Shown: positions 24,601 to 33,896, numbered from the stretch's first letter. The stretch: DNA of 55,554 nucleotides from Chitinophagaceae bacterium (GCA_028288365.1 JAQBNU010000099.1:1-55554); one strand, 5' to 3'. Made by a program: numbers and translations. Notes: generated by a model not told the origin, from the letters alone.

Positions 24601-26064
24601 GGTTCTTGTTCACCGGTGACCGATCAAATGGTACTTACCATCACTCCATCACCTATAGTCAATGCAGGAGCAGATCAAACCTTCTGTGCCACGAATACCA
24701 ATATTGCACTCAATGGTAGCGTGACCGGTGCACCAGGTGCAAGCTGGACAAGTTCTGGTTCCGGTACTTTCACCAATGCCAATACCTTGAGCACGGTTTA
24801 TTCTCCTTCGTCTGCTGATAGAACGGCCGGTACCGTAACACTGACCCTTACCTCTGCGGGTGGCGGTTGTACTGCGGTTTCAGATGCTACGGTGTTAACG
24901 ATTGCTCCGTGTCTCATCGATCCTCAATTGGCATTTGAATCTCCAACCTTATTTAGAAACAATGGTTCTGATCCTTTTAAATTAAATTTTTCTGCTTTAA
25001 ACAGTACAGGTGCCATTACTTATGCGGTAAGAAAATTATCTACGCTAGGCGCAACCTCTTGTGCTACCATAGATGCCAACGGTTTAGTTAAGCCTACCTG
25101 TGTCGATACCGTGCAGGTCGCTGCTTATCAGGCTCGCAAAGCGCCTTACGAAGCGGACACCGCTTATTATACTTTATACATTGGTAAAGCATCTACTCAA
25201 ATCACTTTAGAGTCGCGTGGCGGTACGGTATCTGGTCCTGACTTCAGCTTGTTGGTGACAACCAATTACGATCAACCTTTGACTTATGCGATTGTAGGAG
25301 GAGATGTCAACGCAGTATCGATGACCTCTGCCGGTGTGATTACTCCGTTGGCTGTAGGAACTGTCTACATCAGAGCTACGGCGGCCGGCGATGCCAATTA
25401 CCAGGGAACAAGTTCCAACGATGCCGTGGTCAACATCTATCCACTGTTGACTAAACCGGTTGCTATTAATGATACCTTGAAACTTGAAATCGGAGGAGAA
25501 GAAACGCTCAACATTGCAAAAAATGATTACGGTACTACAGGTTCTATTAACTTAACTCCTCGTATGCTCATCGATATCGATGCAGAAAATGTAGGAGTAC
25601 AAAACAAGTATTTCAAACCGGGCATTGGTATATTTACCGTTGATTCTATCGGCAACTTAACATTTACAGCTTTCGAAGCCTTCATCGGCGTGGATTCCAT
25701 TCAATATACCATCACAGATGAAAATGGATTGGTGTCTAATAAAGCCGATGTTGTGATCATTGTGACGTCGCCTATTCAGGAAATTGCTTTGAAGGCCAAT
25801 GAAATCATTACAGCCAACAACGATGGTAAAAACGAATCACTTGTCATTGGTTATACCGACCTCACAAGAGATAATGATTTATTGGTGGTAGATGCAGCGG
25901 GCAATCGCTTGTATTATGCCAACAACTACCAGAACAATTGGTACGCGACCGATCAGTCCGGCAATAACCTGGGCAGTGGTGTCTACTACTTTATATTCCG
26001 TGAGTTCACTTCGCAAGGAACAGTAAGAAGACAGCTTAAAGGTAATTTCACCGTCATACGATAA
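21670..26064 (+). CDS. Giant cell-surface adhesin with T9SS type B (CHU_C-like) sorting domain
   Basis: The 1464 residues start with a signal peptide ending near SKTYAA. The N-terminal third (about 33-420) resembles a right-handed beta-helix, with the TADTGAGTLREAI start and repeated NLIEGYSSG / GNKMG turns. Seven tandem Ig-like repeats of about 85-95 residues follow (about 450-1080). Each opens with VNAG.DQT.C and carries a second Cys in GTCTA, suggesting one disulfide per repeat. Next come about 300 residues of further beta domains, including an AINDTLKLEIGGEETLNIAKND cadherin-like module. The last 90 residues are the gliding-motility-associated T9SS type B domain (ANNDGKNES, then NQSGNNLGSGVYYFIFR-type ending). 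It heads a likely operon with sprF and a CHAT protease. Confidence 0.9.
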   Translation: MKRTTGKIFLRFFILTTIFLLLVTAHSKTYAAVITVTSTADTGAGTLREAITTLASSGDIIHFSGSMTITLATPIVIKVSGLTIDATTVSGWSPSANQVMLSGAGTSTGAFSTNGSMYLCDNLTIKGLIFNGFTGSTIILMDAANFTVKNCWFGLLANGTSPSAHTGTNIVVSKTSSYGTIGSSIPSERNIFNITSASAGACIFFSATGTSVYPSQLIYVLGNYFGTDYSGTTVLGMGPSSAFRTSGSNGSGFNIGGPGANDGNLIEGYSSGHAFQGSSPVLSDITIQGNKMGTLSGTVSTSSAILLCPDNESMFILNNTIQRSGTYAIDMSPSTYTDQVEVHKNQMSNNASGGINNSIGAPGISSATPSKIMGTSASANGVVDIYTWDGLGAVQGSTWLASVTADASGNWFYYGTFTVGQKLTVTSTPVVSSPTPPTSKFSTPFNVTTCPSSVSAGADLTTCSTSPSLGITGNGVSITGSPTWSIVSGGSGTLTSSNTYAPTYNLSAGEQANTGAAITVVLQVSAATSTCAATISDQMILTINPKPVVNAGGNITVCANNANVALAGSVTNAGGGSWTGGAGTYSPNATTVNATYTPTATEKSAGSVTLTLTSTGNGTCTAIASSKTITITPAPTANAGTSQTMCASGSINLNGSVTVATGGQWTTTGSIGSLSSTTSLTPLYIPSTADKAAGTVTLTLTTTGNGTCTPVTSQMTITINPVPIVNAGLDQTACTPSANITLAGSVTNATGGQWTTTGGGSFSPNATTLNATYIPTTAERNATSSQTITFTLTSTGNGTCTAITDQMVLTINPSPTANAGLAQTVCANGGSVSVNGTVTSASGGTWTSSGNGSFANPNLLNASYTLGSVDIANGTVALTLTSTGNGSCSAAISQKVLTITPAPLVNAGPDQSACVPVSSVTLAGTVTNAGGGQWTTTGGGSFSPSGTTLNASYIPTTAESNTTSALTLTFTLVSTANGSCSPVTDQMVLTITPSPIVNAGADQTFCATNTNIALNGSVTGAPGASWTSSGSGTFTNANTLSTVYSPSSADRTAGTVTLTLTSAGGGCTAVSDATVLTIAPCLIDPQLAFESPTLFRNNGSDPFKLNFSALNSTGAITYAVRKLSTLGATSCATIDANGLVKPTCVDTVQVAAYQARKAPYEADTAYYTLYIGKASTQITLESRGGTVSGPDFSLLVTTNYDQPLTYAIVGGDVNAVSMTSAGVITPLAVGTVYIRATAAGDANYQGTSSNDAVVNIYPLLTKPVAINDTLKLEIGGEETLNIAKNDYGTTGSINLTPRMLIDIDAENVGVQNKYFKPGIGIFTVDSIGNLTFTAFEAFIGVDSIQYTITDENGLVSNKADVVIIVTSPIQEIALKANEIITANNDGKNESLVIGYTDLTRDNDLLVVDAAGNRLYYANNYQNNWYATDQSGNNLGSGVYYFIFREFTSQGTVRRQLKGNFTVIR

Positions 26065-26094
26065 TTCAACATTACATCCTTACAGTTCTTTCTG

Positions 26095-26979
26095 ATGAAG
26101 AAGTTTTATTTACTTGTTTTTCTTTTTACCATTTCCCTTATATCCCATGCACAGTTGTCGCCGACCATTGGTCAATTTCAATACGTGCAGCTATACTACA
26201 ATCCCGCTTATGCAGGATCGTCAACAGGACTGGTGGCCAATGTCATTCATCGTTCACAATGGACGAGTTTAAAGGGAGCACCGAGTACACAGTTGGCTAC
26301 TGTTGAAGCACCGCTGAAAAGAAACATAGGAATAGGGGGCGTGATCAACCGCTATAAGATTGGTTCACAATTGTTGCTGGACATGAATGCCAACGTGAGT
26401 TACCGCATAAAAATTAATAGAGAATCGTTCTTTCAATTTGGAATGAAATTCGGCATCAGCTATGTGAACAATAATTTTGATCAGGCATTTGTATGGGACA
26501 CTAACGACAGCTACATCAACATGAATTCCAACAAGGGAACCTTGCTGCGCATTGGCCCCGGCATGTATTTCAAGAAGAAGAAATTTTACCTGGGTTTGTC
26601 TTCTCCTGATTTATTTTTCATTGATCCGAACAAAGTATTTTACGATAACGAAAACAACAAATCGACGTTAAGGAGAAACCTGTTCCTGATCACGGGCATT
26701 AAAAAAGATCTCAGCGAATTCGTTGCCATCGAACCCAGCATCATGATCCGCTATTACCAGGGTAAACCGCTCAACGTGTATGCGAACATTGGTTTCGAAT
26801 TTAACCAAACGTTTGTAGCCGGCGTGAGTTATGGTTCACCCGTAAGCTTTGGTGCGTATGCGCGAGTATCCATCAGTCCCAAATTGAAAATAGGCTATCG
26901 TTACGAATTCAGTAACCAGGCCATCAGACTTGATAATTATGGCTCTAACGAAATACAAATTTCTTATGGCTTTAATTAA
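26095..26979 (+). CDS. PorP/SprF-family T9SS outer-membrane protein
   Basis: The 294 residues have a signal peptide (YLLVFLFTISLISHAQ) and the family start LSPTIGQFQYVQLYYNPAYAGS. A beta-rich sequence with alternating hydrophobics follows, ending in aromatic ISYGFN, typical of an outer-membrane barrel of the PorP/SprF group. SprF is needed for secretion of the SprB adhesin, and paralogues are usually encoded directly downstream of a type B T9SS cargo gene. That is the case here, with 30 bases to the adhesin stop. It is therefore probably the dedicated secretion or anchoring partner of the 1464-residue adhesin. Its last 14 bases overlap the CHAT gene. Confidence 0.93.
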   Translation: MKKFYLLVFLFTISLISHAQLSPTIGQFQYVQLYYNPAYAGSSTGLVANVIHRSQWTSLKGAPSTQLATVEAPLKRNIGIGGVINRYKIGSQLLLDMNANVSYRIKINRESFFQFGMKFGISYVNNNFDQAFVWDTNDSYINMNSNKGTLLRIGPGMYFKKKKFYLGLSSPDLFFIDPNKVFYDNENNKSTLRRNLFLITGIKKDLSEFVAIEPSIMIRYYQGKPLNVYANIGFEFNQTFVAGVSYGSPVSFGAYARVSISPKLKIGYRYEFSNQAIRLDNYGSNEIQISYGFN

Positions 26980-29900
26980 ATCGCCTTCTTCTTTCTTTTT
27001 TATTTTTGTTACCTGTACTTTTTTTCTGTTGAACACTGCTTCTGCGCAGCTCAATCGAAAAACGGCCAAAGAGTTTAGCAGTCTTCAGTTATATGCTGAA
27101 AACGGTGATTACAGAGGGGGACTTTTTTATACCAATAAATCACAAAAATTTATTGCGAAGAAGTCCGGTGCGCAAAGTACGGAGTACTTGTTACTGATGA
27201 GCTATAAGGCTTACTTTAACGATAAGCTTGATCATGTAGCAGAATCCGAAAAAGCGTTGGCTGCTGTCAGAGCCTTATATCCTAATGCCAAGAAGGATAC
27301 CCGCAAATCCAACCTGTTTAAAGTATACAAAGTGTTGTCGGACCTGTATTTTGATAAAGGCTTATACACAGCGACGGATTCTATTCAACAATTTTTAAAG
27401 CAACACGAACGTGAAATGCTTCCCTTTGAAAGACAGGAATTAAAATACTACAGCAGCTTGAGTGATTTTAAGGAAGGTTATTTAAACGAAGTGTGCAGTT
27501 CGATCGATGCAGATCTGAAAAAAATCCAGAAGCATTTTGAATACGATAGCGTTTACCATAAAAAAACAAATACCATTTACTATTCTGTACTCCATGCGGA
27601 AGAGTATGGGAGTCGTTTGGAATTGTATGGTAAGTTTCTCACACTGAAGGCAAGCGTGCTGGTAGAAAACGGTTTGTCGGATTCGGCATTGGTATTCATT
27701 GACCATCAATATGGTCAACTGAAAAAGAAATTGGACCCCTACAAAGCCATTATAGCGGATATTCATTACCTCAAAGGCTTGTGTTATTTTAAGAACGATG
27801 AATTTGCTGCGGCAGAGAAAGAATTCAAAGAAGCATTGGCATTGGCCAAGCTATACTACATGCCGCATTCCGGACATGTCATCGAAATAGAGCATGCGCT
27901 TATCAACAGTTTATTGGCGCAGGCAGAAAACGAAGAAGGAGAGTATTACAACAACGACATCGATGTCAAGGTAACGGGTTACTACGGTAGAAATAGTTTT
28001 GCTTATTTGAACAACAACTACAACGACATTGAATACGAAGTGGCGTTGCAAAATTGGGACAAAGCAGAACGCTTATTGAACACTATGCTGGCTTCTCCTT
28101 TGTTGCCTACCTTGCATAAAAGCAGGTTGCAGGCTTTGGTAGAACTGTTTGAAGTTCAGGTGCATCAAAACGATTATGTTGCAGCGGACTCTGTCATCAA
28201 CGAAGCGATTGCTTTGCAACAACATCTATTGGGTAAAGAAGCACCATCTGTGCACGCTCTGGAATTGGCACGTGCAGAATTTTATACCACACGTCTGGAT
28301 CGTTTTGACGATGCCAAACATATTTTTGCCACACACTTAAGCAAAAGTTATCTTTCTCATATTTCTCCTTCCAATCCGGATTACATCAAAGCCATCATGA
28401 TCGGTTCGTTGTTGTACGAGTACATGGACGATTATAAAATGGCTGCGCAGATTTTAACAAAAGGTCTTGACCTGATCGGAGATTACCTGGGCAAGGACAA
28501 TGAAGTATATGCCGTTTTACTGACAAGACAAGCTGACCTGAACATTGACCGTGGTTTATTTAAAGAAGCGAATAAAGACATCGATACCAGTATTGTCTTA
28601 TTTGAAAAAAGAAAACTCAATAAATACATCAGGCAATACACTACCGCACTGGAGGTAAAAGCCCGATTGAAAATCATAGAAGGCGATTACCAGGAAGCTG
28701 ATGCGTTGTTAGAAAAAGCAACAGATTACCTGGAGCAAGTGTCTATACCCGATGCCACAGAACTCTTTTCCATGGAAGAGATCGGTTTACTGTACATCTA
28801 TACCGGCAAGTACATCAAGGCAGAAAAATATTTGACACGACTGTTGTTAGAGCGAGAAGCCGGTTACGGTTCGGATCATAAAAACCTGATCAATATTTTA
28901 AATTATACCGGTGAGTTGAACCTCGCGATTGGTAATTATTCCGATGCGGATCGTTATTTTGAAAGAGCGTCCAAGATTGCGGCGCGTGCCTTTGGAACAA
29001 AGTCTATCGTCTATGCCAATTGTTTGCTGTACCATAAAAAGATGTACAGTGTGTTGGGCGATTTTGAAAAAGCATCTTCTGTGATGGAAGAAGTGGTGAA
29101 ACTGTATAAAAAAACATACGGAGAGGACAACATCAAACTGGGTATGATTTTGCATGAATATGTATTGGCAAGGATGCAGGCCCATGTATTTTCAAAAAGC
29201 AAAAAGGACATCACCAAAGAACTGGATCAGGTGGTGGCGCAGTCGTTTCAAATCATTACGAAAGAATTTGGAGAACAATCATCGGCCTATGCCTATGCAC
29301 TCGAAGATGCAGCCATCTATTACATCTTGAGCGGACGGTACAAGTTGTCATTGGAATCCATCGAGCAAGCCAAGAAAATATGGACAAAGAAGTTGGGTGA
29401 AATCAACATCAACAATGCGCGTCTGGTCATGCTGTCAGGCAGAATCCATGCCCGTTTGCTGACCTACGACAAAGCGGCCAACGAATTTGAATCGGCGAAA
29501 TTTATTTACAAAGATTTGTTCAACGACGAACATCCAGGTTATGTAGAAGCATTGGGTGAATGCGCCAAAATGTATTTCATGCTCAACAAAAAAGAACAAG
29601 TAGTTGAAAATATAGAAGAGTGTACAGAGAAATCACTGGCTTACATTGATAAAGTATTTCCTGTATTGAGTGAAAAAGGGAAAGCGGCTTTTTGGGATAA
29701 GATCAAAGATAATTTAGAGTTTTATAAGCTGATTGCCTTTACAGATAGTTACCATAAAAAGTATCCGGACATGGTGGGCACTGTATTTGACATTCAAATT
29801 AAAACACGTGCCATCTTGTTGAACTCTTTGTTGAAAGTCAAACAACAAATCATGAGCAGCGGTGATACCACGGCCATTAGGCTTTACCAGGAGCTTCTTG

Positions 29901-31231
29901 TAGAAAGAGAAAACTTGGCTTTGTCTTATTCGCTCACGGTGAAACAGCAAAGTGAAATGGGCATCGATGTGAAGAGTATCCAAAACAACATTGATCAGTT
30001 GGAGAAAAAATTGACAGAGATCTCTTACGACTTTGTGAAGACGGCTAAGAAAACCACAGAATACAACTGGACAAACCTGCGCAAGTTTTTAGAACCGGGT
30101 GAAGTACTGTTGGAAGTGATTCCTTACCGAGAATTTCTGGGACAGTTTACCGACTCTGTTCGTTACGCCATTGTGTCCATCGATGCGCATTCAAAAAGTC
30201 CTTCATTTGTCGTGATCCAAAATGGCAACCAGATGGAAACCAAAGGACTCAAGTATTACAGAAACTGTATCAAGTTTGAAATCAAAGACGAGTACTCGTA
30301 CAATTATTTCTGGAAGCCACTGGAACCACTCCTCAAACCGGAACATAAAAAAATATTATTTGTGAACGATGGGGTGTACAACCAAATCAACCTGGAGACA
30401 TTGATGAATCCTCAGGGACAATATTTCATCAACACCATGAATATTGCCTTGCTCTCTACGAGCCGCGATTTGTTCCAGAGAGGTCGTCTACAGGAAAACA
30501 AAAAAGTGAAGACGATTGTCAATACCAATGTTTCCTTGTTGGGTAATCCTGAGTATTACTTAGACGATGCCATCGAATCAAGGTTGCGTACGGTACATCA
30601 ATTGCCAGGATCGGAGAAGGAAGTGAAATTGTTGGACTCTTTGTTCAATCAAAAGAACTGGCATACGACATTGGTGGTGAACCGTGAGTTGACGGAAGAG
30701 TTGATCAAAAATGTGCAGAGTCCGAAAGTATTACACATCAGTACGCACGGTTTTTATTTAGAGAAAGTCAATACACCAGACGAAGAAATCATTGAAGATG
30801 AGATCGACAATCCTTTGTTGAGATCCGGTTTGTTGTTCAGCAACGGTGGTGCCGTGGTACACAACGCACACATCGGTTCCATCAATAGCACGGACGGTGT
30901 ATTGACCGCTTATGAAGCGATGAACATGGTGCTGGACAATACAGACCTGGTGGTGCTCTCCGCTTGCGAAACAGGATTGGGTGAAGTGATTCACGGAGAA
31001 GGAGTGTTGGGCTTGCAGCGTGCCTTCCAGGTGGCAGGAGCGAAGACCATCATTGTGAGTTTGTTCAGGGTATCGGATGAAGTGACACAAAAACTGATGG
31101 TAAGTTTTTACCAGAACTGGTTTCTCACCAATAATAAATACGCCTCCTTTGCCGAAGCGAAAAAGACCATCATGAAAGAATATCCGTACCCGAAATTCTG
31201 GGGAGCGTTTATTATCCTTGGAGTGGAGTAG
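26966..31231 (+). CDS. Exported TPR-CHAT caspase-like protease
   Basis: ATG at 26966 lies inside the end of the SprF-type gene and gives 1421 residues beginning with a good signal peptide (LIKSPSSFFFIFVTCTFFLLNTASAQ). Earlier non-ATG starts would spoil it. Residues about 30-930 are helical with many tetratricopeptide-like units (for example YTGKYIKAEKYLTRLL, GNYSDADRYFERASKIA). The C-terminal 300 residues are a CHAT domain with the presumed dyad intact: His1261 in LHISTHGFYLE and Cys1334 in LVVLSACETGLGE, then GLQRAFQVAGAKTIIVSLF. CHAT proteins are clan CD cysteine peptidases related to caspases and separase. Here the enzyme would act in the periplasm or at the surface. The substrate is unknown; the adhesin and SprF protein are the obvious candidates. 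Confidence 0.9.
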   Translation: MALIKSPSSFFFIFVTCTFFLLNTASAQLNRKTAKEFSSLQLYAENGDYRGGLFYTNKSQKFIAKKSGAQSTEYLLLMSYKAYFNDKLDHVAESEKALAAVRALYPNAKKDTRKSNLFKVYKVLSDLYFDKGLYTATDSIQQFLKQHEREMLPFERQELKYYSSLSDFKEGYLNEVCSSIDADLKKIQKHFEYDSVYHKKTNTIYYSVLHAEEYGSRLELYGKFLTLKASVLVENGLSDSALVFIDHQYGQLKKKLDPYKAIIADIHYLKGLCYFKNDEFAAAEKEFKEALALAKLYYMPHSGHVIEIEHALINSLLAQAENEEGEYYNNDIDVKVTGYYGRNSFAYLNNNYNDIEYEVALQNWDKAERLLNTMLASPLLPTLHKSRLQALVELFEVQVHQNDYVAADSVINEAIALQQHLLGKEAPSVHALELARAEFYTTRLDRFDDAKHIFATHLSKSYLSHISPSNPDYIKAIMIGSLLYEYMDDYKMAAQILTKGLDLIGDYLGKDNEVYAVLLTRQADLNIDRGLFKEANKDIDTSIVLFEKRKLNKYIRQYTTALEVKARLKIIEGDYQEADALLEKATDYLEQVSIPDATELFSMEEIGLLYIYTGKYIKAEKYLTRLLLEREAGYGSDHKNLINILNYTGELNLAIGNYSDADRYFERASKIAARAFGTKSIVYANCLLYHKKMYSVLGDFEKASSVMEEVVKLYKKTYGEDNIKLGMILHEYVLARMQAHVFSKSKKDITKELDQVVAQSFQIITKEFGEQSSAYAYALEDAAIYYILSGRYKLSLESIEQAKKIWTKKLGEININNARLVMLSGRIHARLLTYDKAANEFESAKFIYKDLFNDEHPGYVEALGECAKMYFMLNKKEQVVENIEECTEKSLAYIDKVFPVLSEKGKAAFWDKIKDNLEFYKLIAFTDSYHKKYPDMVGTVFDIQIKTRAILLNSLLKVKQQIMSSGDTTAIRLYQELLVERENLALSYSLTVKQQSEMGIDVKSIQNNIDQLEKKLTEISYDFVKTAKKTTEYNWTNLRKFLEPGEVLLEVIPYREFLGQFTDSVRYAIVSIDAHSKSPSFVVIQNGNQMETKGLKYYRNCIKFEIKDEYSYNYFWKPLEPLLKPEHKKILFVNDGVYNQINLETLMNPQGQYFINTMNIALLSTSRDLFQRGRLQENKKVKTIVNTNVSLLGNPEYYLDDAIESRLRTVHQLPGSEKEVKLLDSLFNQKNWHTTLVVNRELTEELIKNVQSPKVLHISTHGFYLEKVNTPDEEIIEDEIDNPLLRSGLLFSNGGAVVHNAHIGSINSTDGVLTAYEAMNMVLDNTDLVVLSACETGLGEVIHGEGVLGLQRAFQVAGAKTIIVSLFRVSDEVTQKLMVSFYQNWFLTNNKYASFAEAKKTIMKEYPYPKFWGAFIILGVE

Positions 31232-31275
31232 GGATGGGATTATTTTCGAATGATGTTAAAAGTATAGGATAGATT

Positions 31276-31553
31276 CGGGCGTTACCGCCAATCGATCTTT
31301 GATGCGTTATAAATGTTTACAGCGGCGGTCGGGCTCTCGCTCCAAGTCCGCCCATCACACAAGCCTGCGCACTTCGGGCTTTCTGCTCGATCCCTAACGC
31401 AAATTGAAAATAATTGCTTAGCGCGACGAACTGCATTAGGGATTGAGCCATTGTCTGAGCTCTCCCGACATAAAGGTTTGATTTTAATGTGCTGTTGTAT
31501 GTCGGGAAGCGAGTGGCGAAAGCCCGGCCCGACGAAGGAGGGAAATGCCCAAA
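31276..31553. repeat. Dispersed modular repeat, two copies head to head
   Basis: The first copy (31276-31400) reads on the minus strand and the second (31433-31553) on the plus strand. Their GCGTTAGGGAT / GCATTAGGGAT ends face each other across about 30 bases. Outer ends read GGGCGTTACC and AAATGCCCAAA. The second copy carries a 9-bp hairpin (31464-31472 with 31498-31506). The first resembles 39528-39650, the second resembles 8961-9040. Confidence 0.82.
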
Positions 31554-31773
31554 CTATGACAGCCATCATTACAACAAATAACAACTACCCATCATCCTAC
31601 AAATAAATATTCTGTTTTATTCGCTTACGCTACGCAGAAACTTTTCTCCCATTAACTTTACCTCCTAAATTTCAATACCTTATCTTTTATCGCCCTGTGG
31701 ATAAGTCACACAAACACCTCACGACTATTTTTTGTAAATTTATCCTGCTTAGCGTTTTAATGTAACAAACCAT
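31554..31773. other. Gene-free spacer upstream of parE
   Basis: This is the rest of the 542-base gap between the CHAT gene and parE. It is AT-rich with no ORF, RNA gene or clear repeat. The parE promoter should lie here. ATTTTTTGTAAATTTATCC near 31728-31745 is the only promoter-like stretch and is not a clean match. Confidence 0.5.
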
Positions 31774-33654
31774 ATGGCTGAAAAGAACACACAATATACA
31801 GAGGACAGTATCAAGTCCCTTGACTGGAGAGAGCACATTCGTCTTCGTCCTGGGATGTACATTGGGAAGTTGGGTGATGGTTCTGCTTACGATGACGGTA
31901 TTTATGTATTGGTAAAAGAGATCCTTGACAACTCCATCGATGAACACATGATGGGACATGGCAAGACGATAGAAATAAAGATCGGTGACAAGCGCGTTGA
32001 TGTACGTGATTATGGTCGCGGTATTCCTTTGGGAAAAGTCATCGACTGTGTATCTAAAATCAATACAGGTGGTAAATACGACAGCGGTGCCTTTCAGAAA
32101 TCCGTAGGGTTGAACGGTGTCGGTACCAAAGCGGTGAACGCTTTGTCGTCTCAGTTCAGGGTGCAGTCCATCCGCGATGGACGTACGAAGATTGCAGACT
32201 TCGAGCAAGGTAACCTGGTGAACGACCACAAAGAAGGTGCTTCGCAGGATAAGAACGGTACGATCATTTCCTTTATTCCTGACAATGCCATTTTCAAAAA
32301 CTTCCACTTCATTCCTGAATTTCTGGAAGAACAAATGTGGAACTATGCGTTCCTGAATGCGGGATTGACGCTTAAATTCAACGAAAAGACGTTTCATTCG
32401 GAAAGAGGTTTGTACGATCTGTTGAGTAAAAAATCAGATCCTGAAACCCTGCGTTATCCCATCGTTCACATGAAAGGGAACGACATTGAAATTGCACTCA
32501 CGCATGCCAATCAATACGGAGAAGAATATTATTCTTTCGTCAACGGACAATACACCACACAAGGAGGAACGCATTTAGCGGCGTTTAAAGAAGCGATAGT
32601 GAAGACGGTAAGAGATTTCTATAAAAAAGATTTTGACGCCTCAGACATCCGCGCATCCATTGTAGGAGCGATTGCGGTGCGTGTACAGGAACCGGTATTC
32701 GAATCACAAACCAAAACGAAATTAGGATCCATACAGGCCGGACCGGAAGGACCGACCATCCGTAACTGGATCAATGATTTTGTAAAGAAAGCGTTTGACG
32801 ATTACCTGCATAAAAATCCTTCTACAGCCGATGCTTTGTTGAAAAGAATTTTACAGTCAGAGCGTGAACGCAAAGACATTGCCGGCATCAAGAAGTTGGC
32901 GAATGAACGGGCGAAGAAAGCGAATTTGCACAATAAAAAATTACGCGATTGCCGCATTCACTTTGACGAAGATAAAAAAGACCAACGTTTTGATTCTACT
33001 TTATTCATCACGGAAGGAGATTCAGCGAGTGGTTCCATCACGAAGTCAAGAAGTGTAGAAACACAAGCTGTGTTCAGCTTAAGAGGTAAACCGCTCAACT
33101 GTTTCGGTCTGACGAAAAAAATCGTTTATGAAAACGAAGAGTTCAACCTTTTGCAACACGCCTTGAACATCGAAGATGGATTGGAAGGTTTGCGTTACAA
33201 CAAGATCGTATTGGCTACCGATGCCGATGTAGATGGCATGCACATTCGTTTGTTGATGATGACATTCTTTCTGCAATTCTTTCCTGACCTGGTGCGCAAC
33301 GGACATTTGTACATTCTGGATACTCCTTTATTCCGGGTGCGCAATAAGAAAGAAACCATTTATTGTTATAGCGAAGACGCCAAGCAAAAAGCCATCGCTA
33401 AATTGGGTAACAAGCCAGAGATCACGCGATTCAAGGGATTGGGAGAAATTTCACCGGATGAATTCGGACAATTCATTGGTGACAGCATTCGCCTCGATCC
33501 AGTGATCTTGCAAAAAGAAACATCTATTTCTAAATTGCTTAACTATTACATGGGCAAGAATACAGCAGAAAGACAACAGTTCATCATCGAGAACCTGCGC
33601 TTCGAAAAAGACGAAGTGATCGAACCAGATCCGGTAGTGGAAGTATTGGAATAG
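31774..33654 (+). CDS. parE: DNA topoisomerase IV subunit B
   Basis: The 626 residues have the GHKL ATPase ([10 protein letters not shown] near 49-58, [20 protein letters not shown]), the transducer domain with the catalytic QTKTKLGS lysine, and the TOPRIM domain (EGDSASGS with Glu414, [11 protein letters not shown]). It ends with [16 protein letters not shown]. The [33 protein letters not shown] start and short length are those of Bacteroidota ParE and not GyrB. With ParC it decatenates daughter chromosomes. parC is not beside it; the next gene is a TerB-like protein on the other strand. A hairpin terminator follows 35 bases after the stop. Confidence 0.92.
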   Translation: MAEKNTQYTEDSIKSLDWREHIRLRPGMYIGKLGDGSAYDDGIYVLVKEILDNSIDEHMMGHGKTIEIKIGDKRVDVRDYGRGIPLGKVIDCVSKINTGGKYDSGAFQKSVGLNGVGTKAVNALSSQFRVQSIRDGRTKIADFEQGNLVNDHKEGASQDKNGTIISFIPDNAIFKNFHFIPEFLEEQMWNYAFLNAGLTLKFNEKTFHSERGLYDLLSKKSDPETLRYPIVHMKGNDIEIALTHANQYGEEYYSFVNGQYTTQGGTHLAAFKEAIVKTVRDFYKKDFDASDIRASIVGAIAVRVQEPVFESQTKTKLGSIQAGPEGPTIRNWINDFVKKAFDDYLHKNPSTADALLKRILQSERERKDIAGIKKLANERAKKANLHNKKLRDCRIHFDEDKKDQRFDSTLFITEGDSASGSITKSRSVETQAVFSLRGKPLNCFGLTKKIVYENEEFNLLQHALNIEDGLEGLRYNKIVLATDADVDGMHIRLLMMTFFLQFFPDLVRNGHLYILDTPLFRVRNKKETIYCYSEDAKQKAIAKLGNKPEITRFKGLGEISPDEFGQFIGDSIRLDPVILQKETSISKLLNYYMGKNTAERQQFIIENLRFEKDEVIEPDPVVEVLE

Positions 33655-33688
33655 CAAAAATATAAACGGGGATCAATTACTTTTTTAG

Positions 33689-33741
33689 AGAGCAATGAAA
33701 CAAGGAGCATGCTAAGAGCTTTTGTTTTATTGCTCTTTTTG
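33689..33741 (+). terminator. Probable terminator of parE
   Basis: AGAGCAATGAAACAA (33689-33703) pairs with 33722-33736, with one G-T pair and an 18-base loop, and is followed by TTTTTG. Confidence 0.7.
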
Positions 33742-33750
33742 TTTTTAACA

Positions 33751-33872
33751 ATCTATCTTGCTCCTAAAGCGAAGAAACAGAAAGAGAGCGAATGATTCCA
33801 TCCGCTCTCTTTCTGTTTCTCTTTCTTACACCAATAAAAAAGTCCCCTTCAGGGGATTTAGGGGCAAGACAG
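33751..33872. repeat. Nested repeat: 17-bp hairpin inside a palindromic-element pair
   Basis: An intact copy of the 33-bp palindromic element is at 33840-33872. A decayed inverted partner (ATCTATCTTGCTCCTAA) is at 33751-33767. Between them lies a 17-bp perfect hairpin (33774-33790 with 33803-33819) with the same arm as the stem at 16175-16232. It follows the parE terminator and faces the TerB-like gene stop. Confidence 0.75.
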
Positions 33873-33896
33873 TTATTCAATAAAAATGTTTTGCTG

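Noticed and set aside
26930..26965. Non-ATG start for the CHAT protein inside sprF
   Set aside because: It would place 12 residues before the signal peptide; ATG 26966 gives a normal signal peptide and a typical short overlap.
31282..31606. ORFs on both strands of about 100 codons between the CHAT gene and parE
   Set aside because: They coincide with the modular repeat copies, whose GC-rich hairpins happen to lack stops; no start context or homology is evident.
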